NCBI RefSeq assembly: GCF_001591505.1
Contig: NZ_BCVA01000030.1
Span: forward strand, 1-64,000
Direction of reading: 5' to 3'
Length of the DNA: 64,000 nt
Origin: Neobacillus niacini NBRC 15566
GTDB lineage: Bacteria > Bacillota > Bacilli > Bacillales > Cytobacillaceae
The position numbers and the translations under genes were made by a program. Shown piece after piece: positions 1 to 8,734 of this stretch; the first letter of the stretch is position 1; every line of letters starts with the position of its first letter. The notes under the pieces are model-generated. The model was given only the letters and a program-made list of their open reading frames with translations, made no database searches and had not been told where the DNA came from.

Positions 1-537
1 GGCAGGGGTCCGCTAGCCGGACCAGTTGTGGCAGCCGCCGTTATTTTGCCTGAGGATTTTTATTTGCCAGGTATTGATGATTCAAAAAAAATTTCCGAAA
101 AAAAGCGCAATGAATATGATGAAATCATTAGACGTGAAGCGTTAGCAGTTAGTGTGGCAAAGATTGACGCTGCTGAAATTGATCGTGTCAATATTTATGA
201 GGCAACAAAAAAAGCTATGCTTGCTGCAATTGCTTCTTTAAGCCCCCAACCAGAGGTTTTGCTTATAGACGCAATGAAACTTGAAACACCTTTTATGGTG
301 GATTCTATCATTAAAGGGGACGCAAAAAGTGTGTCTATAGCAGCTGCTTCGATAGTAGCAAAAGTTGCTAGAGATCGATTAATGGTGGAATTATCAACGC
401 AATTTCCTGAATATGGTTTTCAACAAAACATGGGGTATGGTACAAAGGAACATATACACGCTATTCAAAGTCATGGCATTACCCCTTATCATCGAAAGAG
501 CTTTGCACCTGTAAAAGAATGGGTGATGGATAAATAA
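1..537 (+). CDS. rnhB: Ribonuclease HII (5' end cut off by window)
   Basis: RNase HII cleaves the RNA strand of RNA/DNA hybrids and nicks at single ribonucleotides misincorporated into DNA. The reading frame is open from base 1; the visible part begins GRGPLAGPVVAAA, the tail of the DEAGRGP active-site motif, so the first two catalytic acids lie just outside the window. The later acid in LLIDAMKLE and the conserved SIAAASIVAKVARDR block are present. 178 residues are visible and the family in Bacillus is about 255, so roughly 75-80 N-terminal residues are missing only because of the window edge. The ATG/GTG codons inside the visible part are not starts. In B. subtilis ylqG and ylqH lie between rnhB and sucC; here sucC follows directly. 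Confidence 0.95.
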   Translation, partial: GRGPLAGPVVAAAVILPEDFYLPGIDDSKKISEKKRNEYDEIIRREALAVSVAKIDAAEIDRVNIYEATKKAMLAAIASLSPQPEVLLIDAMKLETPFMVDSIIKGDAKSVSIAAASIVAKVARDRLMVELSTQFPEYGFQQNMGYGTKEHIHAIQSHGITPYHRKSFAPVKEWVMDK

Positions 538-566
538 CAAGACAAGCTTTTTATGCTTGTTTTGTT
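536..566 (+). terminator. Probable terminator hairpin after rnhB
   Basis: A 12-bp stem (536-547 with 555-566, one G-U pair) overlaps the rnhB stop codon. The 3' arm is T-rich but there is no clean T-run after it, so termination efficiency is uncertain. Confidence 0.5.
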
Positions 567-610
567 ATTGTTAGAAAACATTAAGTTGTCATTATTTGGT
601 TTTTTTATTT

Positions 611-626
611 ATGAAAGCGCTTTAAT
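611..626 (+). promoter_or_regulatory. Candidate CcpA (cre) site upstream of sucC
   Basis: The 16-mer at 611-626 matches the cre consensus WTGNAANCGNWWNCAW at all but one position (A instead of C at position 14). It lies about 60 bp upstream of the predicted sucC -35 box. TCA-cycle genes are commonly under carbon catabolite control in Bacillus, so glucose repression of sucCD is plausible; this is inference. Confidence 0.4.
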
Positions 627-683
627 TGCTGGATTTAACAATTCATAATATTATGAGGAATATAATTTTTTTGTGCATAACTG

Positions 684-712
684 TGGACAAGGTTTCAGTC
701 ATTATATAAAAT
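684..712 (+). promoter_or_regulatory. Candidate sigma-A promoter of sucCD
   Basis: TGGACA (684-689) and TAAAAT (707-712) with a 17-bp spacer, about 45 bp upstream of the sucC start. Confidence 0.5.
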
Positions 713-757
713 GAAAACGGAGTCAATTTTTTGAAGAGTTTGATAGGAGGATGGGAA

Positions 758-1918
758 ATGAATATCCATGAGTATCAGGGGAAAGAAATCCTCAGAAAAT
801 ACGGGGTAAGTGTTCCTAATGGAAAAGTGGCTTTCACTGTTGAAGAAGCTGTTGAAGCTGCAAAGGAATTAGGCACACAAGTATGTGTGGTTAAGGCGCA
901 AATTCATGCTGGCGGCAGGGGGAAAGCCGGCGGTGTTAAAGTTGCTAAAAACCTTGATGAAGTTCGTACATATGCGAGTGAAATCCTAGGGAAAACGTTG
1001 GTTACACACCAAACAGGCCCAGAAGGTAAAGAAGTAAAGCGTCTTTTAATTGAAGAAGGCTGCGACATCAAAAAAGAATATTACGTTGGTCTTGTATTAG
1101 ATCGTGCTACTTCAAAAGTTGTACTCATGGCTTCTGAAGAAGGCGGAACAGAAATTGAAGAAGTAGCTGAAAAAACTCCGGAGAAAATCTTCAAAGAAGA
1201 AATTGATCCGGTTCTAGGCTTAATGCCTTATCAGGCGCGCCGAATTGCATTCAATATCAACATTCCAAAAGAGCTTGTGAATCAAGCAGTTAAATTTATG
1301 ATGGGCTTATATAATGCTTATATCGAAAAGGATTGCTCGATTGCTGAAATCAACCCATTGGTTGTTACAGGCGATGGTAAAGTAATGGCGCTTGACGCAA
1401 AGTTAAACTTTGATTCAAATGCTTTATATCGTCAAAAAGACGTGCTCGCTTACCGTGACCTTGAGGAAGAAGATCCAAAGGAAATCGAAGCTTCTAAATA
1501 TGATTTAAGCTATATTTCTTTAGATGGAAATATCGGCTGTATGGTAAATGGTGCCGGACTTGCTATGGCAACAATGGATATCGTTAAGCATTATGGCGGA
1601 GACCCAGCGAACTTCCTTGATGTTGGGGGCGGCGCTACAGCTGAGAAGGTTACAGAAGCATTCAAAATTATCCTTTCTGATCCAAACGTAAAAGGTATTT
1701 TTGTTAATATCTTTGGCGGAATCATGAAATGTGATGTCATTGCTGAGGGTGTAGTCGAGGCTGCTAAGCAGGTTCAACTAAGCGTACCTCTTGTTGTTAG
1801 ACTTGAGGGAACAAACGTTGATTTAGGTAAGAAAATTCTTGCTGAGTCTGGTTTAGCCATCACTCCTGCAGAATCAATGGCTGACGGTGCACAAAAAATC
1901 GTTTCACTTGTGAAATAG
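758..1918 (+). CDS. sucC: Succinyl-CoA synthetase beta subunit (ADP-forming)
   Basis: The beta subunit pairs with SucD to interconvert succinyl-CoA and succinate with substrate-level phosphorylation in the TCA cycle. The protein is 386 aa, the usual size. It starts MNIHEYQGKEILRKYGV, has the ATP-grasp glycine-rich segment GGRGKAGG near residues 52-59, and a C-terminal CoA-ligase half with GNIGCMVNGAGLAMATMD and the FLDVGGGA segment. The ATG at 758 is chosen because a strong ribosome-binding site (ATAGGAGG, 743-750) sits 7 bp upstream; the frame is also open to a TTG at 731 but that has no such site. sucD follows after 23 bp, so the two are an operon. Confidence 0.97.
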   Translation: MNIHEYQGKEILRKYGVSVPNGKVAFTVEEAVEAAKELGTQVCVVKAQIHAGGRGKAGGVKVAKNLDEVRTYASEILGKTLVTHQTGPEGKEVKRLLIEEGCDIKKEYYVGLVLDRATSKVVLMASEEGGTEIEEVAEKTPEKIFKEEIDPVLGLMPYQARRIAFNINIPKELVNQAVKFMMGLYNAYIEKDCSIAEINPLVVTGDGKVMALDAKLNFDSNALYRQKDVLAYRDLEEEDPKEIEASKYDLSYISLDGNIGCMVNGAGLAMATMDIVKHYGGDPANFLDVGGGATAEKVTEAFKIILSDPNVKGIFVNIFGGIMKCDVIAEGVVEAAKQVQLSVPLVVRLEGTNVDLGKKILAESGLAITPAESMADGAQKIVSLVK

Positions 1919-1941
1919 GATCGAAAGAAAGGGGAATTAAC

Positions 1942-2844
1942 GTGAGCGTTTTTATTAATAAAGATACGAAGGTTATTGTTCAAGGGATTACAGGTTCAAC
2001 TGCCCTTTTTCATACAAAACAAATGTTAGAATACGGAACACAAATTGTAGCTGGAACCACTCCAGGTAAAGGCGGCATGGAAGTTGAAGGTGTACCGGTA
2101 TTTAATACAGTGAGTGAAGCTGTTGCAGCTACAGGCGCTACTGCTTCTGTTATCTACGTTCCAGCGCCATTTGCTGCGGATGCTATCATCGAAGCTGTTG
2201 ATGCTGAATTAGATTTAGCGATCTGTATTACGGAGCATATCCCAGTTTTGGATATGGTAAAAGTAAAGCGTTATATGGAAGGCAAGAAGACCCGTTTAGT
2301 TGGTCCAAACTGCCCAGGTGTTATTACAGCTGACGAATGTAAGATTGGTATCATGCCAGGCTACATTCATACAAAAGGTCATGTTGGGGTTGTTTCTCGT
2401 TCTGGAACATTAACCTATGAAGCTGTTCACCAGTTAACACAAGCAGGAATCGGTCAGACTACTGCTGTTGGAATTGGCGGAGACCCTGTAAATGGTACAA
2501 ACTTCATCGATGTATTAAAAGCATTTAATGAAGATCCAGAGACATATGCTGTTATCATGATTGGTGAAATCGGCGGAACGGCTGAAGAAGAAGCAGCTGA
2601 ATGGGTTAAAGCAAATATGACTAAACCTGTTGTTGGATTTATCGGTGGTCGCACTGCTCCTCCAGGAAAGCGTATGGGCCATGCTGGTGCGATTATTTCA
2701 GGTGGTAAAGGAACTGCTGATGAAAAGATCCGTGTTATGAATGAATGCGGAATTAAAGTGGCAGATACACCATCTGTTATGGGTGAAACGTTAATTGAAG
2801 TTCTAAAAGAACAAGGTATATACGATAAGTGTAAAACACACTAA
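1942..2844 (+). CDS. sucD: Succinyl-CoA synthetase alpha subunit
   Basis: The alpha subunit binds CoA through an N-terminal Rossmann fold (VIVQGITGSTALFHTKQM, residues 11-29) and carries the phospho-histidine intermediate, here His247 in RMGHAGAIISGGKGTA. The length of 300 aa is normal. The start is GTG, preceded by a GAAAGGGG-type ribosome-binding site in the short gap after sucC. A strong terminator follows, closing a two-gene sucCD operon. Confidence 0.97.
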   Translation: MSVFINKDTKVIVQGITGSTALFHTKQMLEYGTQIVAGTTPGKGGMEVEGVPVFNTVSEAVAATGATASVIYVPAPFAADAIIEAVDAELDLAICITEHIPVLDMVKVKRYMEGKKTRLVGPNCPGVITADECKIGIMPGYIHTKGHVGVVSRSGTLTYEAVHQLTQAGIGQTTAVGIGGDPVNGTNFIDVLKAFNEDPETYAVIMIGEIGGTAEEEAAEWVKANMTKPVVGFIGGRTAPPGKRMGHAGAIISGGKGTADEKIRVMNECGIKVADTPSVMGETLIEVLKEQGIYDKCKTH

Positions 2845-2852
2845 GAATAGTA

Positions 2853-2891
2853 GAAATAGTCCCTTTTTACAGAGGGACTATTTCTTATTTA
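2853..2891 (+). terminator. Terminator of sucCD
   Basis: A perfect 12-bp stem (2853-2864 with 2873-2884) with an 8-nt loop, followed by a T-rich tail. Confidence 0.85.
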
Positions 2892-2916
2892 TTTTTTTAA
2901 TAATGGAGGCTTATTA

Positions 2917-3804
2917 ATGGATGATTTTAGAGAAAGACTTGTTGCTCTGCTCCACCATTCAGGAATGACCTGGAATACAGTTTTGCAATTCATAAAAAAA
3001 GACCCTTCTCTTCAAACAGCTATACATGATGAACAACGATTCTTCCAATATAATCTATTCCCACCCTCAACAAACACTATCATAAAAAGTTCCCCTTCCA
3101 TAACATCGAATCAACTTCAGTACATTTCCCAACAAATCGAGGAATACGAAAAAAATAACATTAAGGTAATTACAATCTTTGATGAAAATTATCCTAGTCT
3201 GTTAAAAGAAATATATCAGCCGCCATGGGTATTATTTATAAAAGGAGATCTAACATTACTAGAAAAACAGCCAAAGCTGGCAGTGGTTGGCTCCAGAGAA
3301 GCAACTCAATATGGCAAGAATGCCATATCTGTTTTGTTTCCTCCATTAATCGAAAAGGGTGTAGCGATTGTAAGTGGTTTAGCCAGAGGTATAGATACAC
3401 TTGCACATGAATGTGCAATGAAAAATGGAGGCAAAACCATTGCAGTTATAGCAGGAGGATTGTATCATATCTATCCAAAGGAGAATGCTGAATTAGCAAA
3501 GGAAATGATGAAATCACAGCTGGTAATTTCCGAGTATCCACCGGATACGAAACCATTGCGATGGCATTTCCCAGCACGCAATAGAATCATCAGCGGATTA
3601 TCAAATGGTACATTTATAATAGAAGCAAAAAGAAAAAGCGGATCCCTCATTACCGCTAACTATGCTGTACATGAAGGGAGAGAGGTATTTTCACTACCTG
3701 GGAGCATATTTAGTCAACATTCACTAGGTACAAATGACCTCATCAAGCAGGGAGCAAAGCTAGTCATGAGCAGTGAGGATATACTAGAAGAACTTCACTT
3801 ATAA
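2917..3804 (+). CDS. dprA: DNA-processing protein DprA (Smf)
   Basis: DprA loads RecA onto incoming single-stranded DNA during transformation. The protein is 295 aa, close to the B. subtilis length. The N-terminal ~95 residues are divergent. From about residue 105 the conserved Rossmann-like fold is complete: LAVVGSREAT, IVSGLARGIDTLAHE, TIAVIAGGLYHIYPKEN, WHFPARNRIISGLS and GSLITANYA. No separate C-terminal winged helix is apparent. The start ATG has GGAGG 9-10 bp upstream. It is flanked by the sucCD terminator and a long non-coding gap, so it is probably monocistronic. Confidence 0.95.
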   Translation: MDDFRERLVALLHHSGMTWNTVLQFIKKDPSLQTAIHDEQRFFQYNLFPPSTNTIIKSSPSITSNQLQYISQQIEEYEKNNIKVITIFDENYPSLLKEIYQPPWVLFIKGDLTLLEKQPKLAVVGSREATQYGKNAISVLFPPLIEKGVAIVSGLARGIDTLAHECAMKNGGKTIAVIAGGLYHIYPKENAELAKEMMKSQLVISEYPPDTKPLRWHFPARNRIISGLSNGTFIIEAKRKSGSLITANYAVHEGREVFSLPGSIFSQHSLGTNDLIKQGAKLVMSSEDILEELHL

Positions 3805-4246
3805 CCATAATTGTCAAAAACAATATCGATGAATCAGTAGTTTTTTAAAGGTTTTTTCTATATTCTTGGAGAATAATGCTTAAAAAGCTTGAAATTATTT
3901 CTAATATGTTATACATTTTCCAACAGATATTCGAAAAAAAGAATGTGTAAATAGGAATATTTTGGCGTATTATTATCATTAACTAGTTGTAAACGGTTTC
4001 GATATCATTGACATCAACAGTTATTTGTTTAAAAATAAGAGGTATTCATGAAGATATACTATCCACTTTTCTTAGGAATGATTATATAAATTGATAAATT
4101 TAGGGATAAGGCATTTTTGTAAAGTATTTTCACAGATCCGAATTGAGAAATTTGGAATTTAGGAAAACTTCTCAAATTGTAAGCAGGCTGATTATTTTTC
4201 AGAGTGCTTTCACATTTCTTATATCCCCTTGAGGAGGATTATTTGC
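3805..4246. other. Non-coding gap dprA-topA (442 bp) with several possible regulatory motifs
   Basis: No gene of convincing length is seen. It contains an inverted repeat TATTCTTGGAGAATA (3861-3875), an extended -10 sequence TGTTATACA (3907-3915), a cre-like 16-mer with one consensus mismatch (3987-4002), and TTGACA (4008-4013) followed at 16-17 bp by only a weak -10 (around 4030-4036). topA transcription probably starts somewhere in this gap, but none of these sites is decisive. Confidence 0.5.
3987..4002 (+). promoter_or_regulatory. cre-like sequence upstream of topA
   Basis: The 16-mer TTGTAAACGGTTTCGA matches the CcpA consensus WTGNAANCGNWWNCAW except for G at position 15. It lies 5 bp upstream of a TTGACA hexamer. 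It could be a chance match or belong to an unannotated transcript in the gap. Confidence 0.35.
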
Positions 4247-6328
4247 ATGGCAGAGTTTCTGGTAATTGTAGAATCACCAGCAAAAGCGAAAACGATCGAA
4301 CGTTATTTAGGTAATAAATATAAAGTTAAGGCATCCATGGGACATATACGTGATTTGCCGCGAAGCCAAATGGGAGTCTCTAAAGAAACGAACTTTGAAC
4401 CCAAATACATTACGATTCGCGGAAAAGGGCCAGTATTAAAAGAATTAAAGACAGCAGCAAAAAAAGCCAAGAAAGTCTTTCTCGCGGCCGACCCGGATCG
4501 CGAAGGGGAAGCAATTGCTTGGCATTTGGCACATAGCTTGGATGTTGATATAAAATCCGATTGCCGGGTGGTCTTTAATGAGATAACAAAGGACGCAATT
4601 AAAGAGTCCTTTAAGCACCCCCGCCCAATCAACATGGATTTGGTTGATGCGCAGCAAGCCAGAAGGGTTCTGGATCGTCTTGTTGGTTATAACATTAGTC
4701 CGCTACTTTGGAAAAAAGTAAAAAAAGGATTAAGTGCTGGACGAGTTCAATCCATTGCGGTCCGATTAATTATTGATCGGGAAAAAGAAATTAAGGCTTT
4801 TGTGCCTGAAGAATATTGGACAATCGAGAGTGAATTGCTTAAGGGGAAGGATCATTTTAGTGCCTCTTTCCATGCACTGGCGAATAAAGAAAAAGTAGAA
4901 CTTAAATCGGAACAAGATGTTGAGGCTATTTTGAAGCAAATGAAGGGTGATAAGTTTAAAGTCGTTGCTGTTACCAAAAAGGAACGAAAAAGAAACCCAT
5001 CACCAGCTTTTATTACCTCTTCCTTGCAGCAGGAAGCTGCAAGGAAACTTAATTTCCGTGCTAAAAAAACCATGATGTTAGCTCAGCAATTATATGAAGG
5101 AATTGAGCTAGGGGCAGAAGGAACAGTTGGTCTTATTACTTATATGAGAACGGACTCAACCAGGATTTCAGAGGTAGCACAGAAAGAAGCAGCAGAATAT
5201 ATTCAAAAAGAATTCGGTGAGAACTTTTTAAAAGAAGATGAGCGAAAAGAAAAAAAACAAAACGCCAATACTCAAGATGCTCACGAAGCGATTCGTCCAA
5301 CAAGTACTTTCCGTGATCCAAATAGTGTGAAACAATACTTATCAAGAGACCAATTGCGGCTTTATAAGCTAATTTGGGAAAGATTCTTGGCAAGTCAAAT
5401 GGCACAGGCTGTTATGGATACAATGAGTGTAGATCTTCAAAATGGGAATGTACTTTTCCGGGCAAATGGTTCAAAGATAAAGTTTCCTGGTTTTATGAAA
5501 ATCTATGTAGAGGGAACAGACGATCAAGTGGAAGAAAAGAATAAAATGCTGCCGGATCTTAAAGAGGGCGACGAGGTCTTCAAAAAGGATATAGAACCGA
5601 AACAGCATTTTACTCAGCCGCCGCCGCGCTATACTGAAGCTAGGTTAGTTAGAACACTTGAGGAATTAGGGATTGGCAGACCATCTACCTATGCGCCAAC
5701 ATTGGATACGATACAAAAACGAGGGTATGTGGCATTAGATAATAAACGTTTTGTTCCCACTGAGCTAGGGGAAATCTGTAATGAATTAATGCTCGAATTC
5801 TTCCCTGATATTCTTAATGTTGACTTTACTGCCAAAATGGAACAGGATTTAGATAATGTGGAAGAAGGTAAAGTCCGCTGGGTTGAAATCATTGATGAAT
5901 TTTATCAAGATTTTGAAAAGCATTTGGCCAAAGCCGAAGAGGAAATGCAATCTGTTGAGATAAAAGATGAGCCTGCTGGTGAGGATTGTGAACTATGCTC
6001 TAACCCAATGGTTTTCAAAATGGGCAGATACGGTAAATTCATGGCATGTAGTAATTTTCCGGATTGCAGAAATACAAAAGCAATTGTAAAGGAAATAGGC
6101 GTTACATGTCCTAAATGTAAAGAAGGCAGTATAATTGAACGTAAGAGCAAGAAAAAGAGAATCTTTTACGGGTGTAACAGATTTCCAGAATGTGACTTTA
6201 TCTCATGGGATAAACCATTACCACGAAATTGTCCAAAGTGCGAAGGTCCACTGGTTGAAAAGAAATTGAAAAAAGGCGTTCAAGTGCAATGTATTGAATG
6301 TGATTACAAAGAAGAACCACAAAGTTAA
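4247..6328 (+). CDS. topA: DNA topoisomerase I (type IA)
   Basis: It relaxes negative supercoils by transient single-strand cleavage. The 693-aa protein has an N-terminal TOPRIM domain (VIVESPAKAKTIERYLG, residues 6-22; DPDREGE acidic motif, 82-88), the catalytic tyrosine Tyr299 in GLITYMRTDSTR, and the PPPRYTEARLV...GRPSTYAPT region. At the C terminus there are three Cys4 zinc-ribbon modules (CELC..CSNFPDC, CPKC..CNRFPEC, CPKC..CIEC). The ATG at 4247 is chosen because GAGGAGG (4231-4237) precedes it and the protein then begins MAEFLVIVESPAKAKTIERYLG as in relatives; an upstream TTG in frame would place the start inside that site. Confidence 0.97.
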   Translation: MAEFLVIVESPAKAKTIERYLGNKYKVKASMGHIRDLPRSQMGVSKETNFEPKYITIRGKGPVLKELKTAAKKAKKVFLAADPDREGEAIAWHLAHSLDVDIKSDCRVVFNEITKDAIKESFKHPRPINMDLVDAQQARRVLDRLVGYNISPLLWKKVKKGLSAGRVQSIAVRLIIDREKEIKAFVPEEYWTIESELLKGKDHFSASFHALANKEKVELKSEQDVEAILKQMKGDKFKVVAVTKKERKRNPSPAFITSSLQQEAARKLNFRAKKTMMLAQQLYEGIELGAEGTVGLITYMRTDSTRISEVAQKEAAEYIQKEFGENFLKEDERKEKKQNANTQDAHEAIRPTSTFRDPNSVKQYLSRDQLRLYKLIWERFLASQMAQAVMDTMSVDLQNGNVLFRANGSKIKFPGFMKIYVEGTDDQVEEKNKMLPDLKEGDEVFKKDIEPKQHFTQPPPRYTEARLVRTLEELGIGRPSTYAPTLDTIQKRGYVALDNKRFVPTELGEICNELMLEFFPDILNVDFTAKMEQDLDNVEEGKVRWVEIIDEFYQDFEKHLAKAEEEMQSVEIKDEPAGEDCELCSNPMVFKMGRYGKFMACSNFPDCRNTKAIVKEIGVTCPKCKEGSIIERKSKKKRIFYGCNRFPECDFISWDKPLPRNCPKCEGPLVEKKLKKGVQVQCIECDYKEEPQS

Positions 6329-6363
6329 GGGTGAGCACAAGCTCTCCCTTTTCACTTTTTTTT
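6327..6363 (+). terminator. Terminator of topA
   Basis: A 9-bp stem with one mismatch (6327-6335 with 6342-6350), overlapping the end of the topA stop codon and followed by T-rich sequence. Confidence 0.7.
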
Positions 6364-6519
6364 AATGACCCCATCACTTTTTATTGAAACATAAAACTTT
6401 TTTGTTTTTGATTCGTATAGTACAATGCAAGATGGGCTAAAAAGAGGGAAAAGTAAACATAGTAAAAAGTAAAGCTAGATTCATGGTGCTTAAGCTTTGA
6501 AAAATCAGGAGGTAAATAC

Positions 6520-7827
6520 ATGAACGATGTAACAATAAATGTAATTGGTGCTGGTTTAGCTGGAAGTGAAGCTGCTTGGCAAATTGCCAAACGTGGTGTA
6601 AAGGTTCGTCTTTATGAAATGAGACCAGTTAAACAGACACCTGCCCATCATACTGATAAATTTGCAGAACTAGTATGCAGCAATTCCTTACGAGCAAATA
6701 CCTTAACAAATGCAGTCGGTGTATTGAAGGAAGAAATGAGATTACTTGACTCTGTTATCATTGCTGCCGCTGATGCATGCTCGGTCCCTGCAGGAGGTGC
6801 TTTAGCAGTAGATCGTCATGAGTTTGCAGCTAAAGTGACAGAAATGGTTAAAAACCATGAAAATGTTACGGTCATAAATGAAGAAGTAACAGAAATTCCT
6901 GAGGGAATAACGATTATTGCAACAGGACCATTAACAAGTCCTGAGTTATCGAATAAATTAAAATCTTTAACTGGTGAGGATTATCTATATTTTTATGATG
7001 CCGCAGCACCTATCCTTGAAAAAGATAGCATTAATATGGATAAGGTTTATTTAAAATCAAGATATGATAAAGGCGAAGCTGCCTATTTAAATTGTCCAAT
7101 GACGGAAGAAGAGTTTAACACGTTTTATGAAGCACTAGTTGCAGCGGAAACAGTTCCATTAAAGGAATTTGAAAAGGAAATCTTTTTTGAAGGCTGTATG
7201 CCAATTGAAGTTATGGCCCAAAGAGGAAAGAAAACCATGTTATTTGGTCCGTTAAAGCCAGTTGGTTTAGAAGATCCGAAAACAGGGAAAAGACCTTTTG
7301 CGGTGGTACAATTACGTCAAGACGACGCAGCAGGAACTCTTTATAATATCGTAGGATTCCAGACACATTTAAAATGGGGTCCGCAAAAAGAGGTAATTCA
7401 GTTAATACCTGGACTTGAAAATGTAGAAATTGTCCGTTACGGGGTTATGCACCGTAATACTTTTATCAATTCACCAAAGGTACTTAAAGCTTCTTATCAA
7501 TTTAGGGAGCGTGAAAATTTATTTTTTGCTGGCCAAATGACGGGTGTAGAAGGATATGTTGAATCTGCTGCAAGTGGACTAGCTGCCGGAATAAATGCTG
7601 CTAGATTAGCTATGGGAGAAGATCCTGTTGAGTTTCCTGTTGAAACAGCAATTGGAAGTATGGCACGCTATATTACCACTGCAAACGCAAAGAATTTTCA
7701 GCCAATGAATGCTAATTTTGGACTGTTTCCAGATTTACCTGAAAAAATTAAGGGAAAACAGGAACGTAATATGCAACATGCAAACAGAGCGTTGGAAACA
7801 ATTCAGAACTTTGTGAAAGTTTTGTAA
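6520..7827 (+). CDS. trmFO: tRNA (m5U54) methyltransferase TrmFO, folate/FAD-dependent
   Basis: TrmFO makes 5-methyluridine at position 54 of tRNA using methylene-tetrahydrofolate and FADH2. The 435-aa protein has the FAD dinucleotide-binding motif GAGLAG at residues 10-15, the CSNSLR block that follows it in this family, and a C-terminal flavin-binding segment FFAGQMTGVEGYVESAASGL. AGGAGG lies just upstream of the ATG. In B. subtilis xerC follows; here a 348-bp non-coding gap follows instead. Confidence 0.96.
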   Translation: MNDVTINVIGAGLAGSEAAWQIAKRGVKVRLYEMRPVKQTPAHHTDKFAELVCSNSLRANTLTNAVGVLKEEMRLLDSVIIAAADACSVPAGGALAVDRHEFAAKVTEMVKNHENVTVINEEVTEIPEGITIIATGPLTSPELSNKLKSLTGEDYLYFYDAAAPILEKDSINMDKVYLKSRYDKGEAAYLNCPMTEEEFNTFYEALVAAETVPLKEFEKEIFFEGCMPIEVMAQRGKKTMLFGPLKPVGLEDPKTGKRPFAVVQLRQDDAAGTLYNIVGFQTHLKWGPQKEVIQLIPGLENVEIVRYGVMHRNTFINSPKVLKASYQFRERENLFFAGQMTGVEGYVESAASGLAAGINAARLAMGEDPVEFPVETAIGSMARYITTANAKNFQPMNANFGLFPDLPEKIKGKQERNMQHANRALETIQNFVKVL

Positions 7828-8175
7828 AATTTATTGCAAGGGATTAAGAAGTATGTTACGCTTTAGTAGCCTTTGTGAGGTTGACATATTAATAAATGTG
7901 ACTGTTTTATTAACTTTCGTTAACTACCATTTACAATGGAAACAAACTTAATCACAATAAACAATTGGACAACCCCAATATGCTCAGTGTAAAATTCTTT
8001 TGTTCATGGGTGAACAAGTGAGGACTAGTGGAAGCAATTGAACGTATATACCCATTTATAAAAGGGAATAAATGAATAAAGTTTTCATACTATTTCTAGT
8101 GTAATGCACTTGTCTACTTAAGACAATCTCTTGTTACATAGGTTTGCTAATGAATTTGCAAGAGGAGGAAAAATG
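7828..8175. other. Non-coding gap trmFO-hslV (348 bp); xerC absent
   Basis: No ORF or recognisable remnant of a tyrosine recombinase is visible in any frame. Candidate promoter pieces are present: TTGACA at 7881-7886 with a poor -10, and a better pair listed separately. There is no clear terminator hairpin after trmFO. Confidence 0.6.
7966..7995 (+). promoter_or_regulatory. Candidate promoter for hslVU-codY
   Basis: TGGACA (7966-7971) and TAAAAT (7990-7995) with an 18-bp spacer, about 180 bp upstream of hslV. Transcript start not otherwise supported. Confidence 0.35.
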
Positions 8176-8718
8176 ATGAACGAATTTCATGCCACGACGA
8201 TATTTGCAATCCATCATAATGGTCAATGTTCAATGTCTGGTGATGGTCAAGTCACATTTGGTAATGCAGTAGTGATGAAGCACACAGCAAAAAAGGTTAG
8301 AAAAATATTTAATGGAAGAGTATTAGCTGGGTTTGCCGGATCTGTAGCCGACGCTTTCACTCTTTTTGAAATGTTTGAAGGCAAATTAGAAGAATACAAT
8401 GGTAACCTCCAACGAGCTGCAGTGGAGCTAGCGAAACAATGGAGAAGTGATAAGGTTCTTAGAAAGTTAGAAGCGATGTTAATCGTCATGAATAAAGAGG
8501 ATTTACTTCTCGTATCAGGTACAGGAGAAGTTATTGAACCTGACGATGGAATTCTAGCAATTGGATCAGGTGGGAATTATGCACTTGCAGCTGGACGATC
8601 TCTAAAGAAATATGCAGGTGACCATCTTACTGCAAAAGAAATTGCAAAGGCTTCTTTAGAAATAGCTGCTGAAATTTGTGTATATACAAACCACAACATT
8701 ATCGTGGAAGAGCTCTAA
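8176..8718 (+). CDS. hslV: HslV (ClpQ/CodW) peptidase subunit
   Basis: It is the proteolytic double-hexamer of the ATP-dependent HslVU protease. The 180-aa protein starts MNEFHATTIFAI if the ATG at 8176 is used, which sits 7 bp from AGAGGAGG (8161-8168); an ATG at 8173 would add one Met. The conserved Thr-Thr pair (Thr7-Thr8) and SGDGQVTFG are present. The Ser-rich N terminus of B. subtilis CodW, reported to supply an N-terminal serine nucleophile, is replaced here by Asn-Glu. hslU follows after 16 bp. Confidence 0.95.
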   Translation: MNEFHATTIFAIHHNGQCSMSGDGQVTFGNAVVMKHTAKKVRKIFNGRVLAGFAGSVADAFTLFEMFEGKLEEYNGNLQRAAVELAKQWRSDKVLRKLEAMLIVMNKEDLLLVSGTGEVIEPDDGILAIGSGGNYALAAGRSLKKYAGDHLTAKEIAKASLEIAAEICVYTNHNIIVEEL

Positions 8719-8734
8719 CGGGAGGGAACCTACA

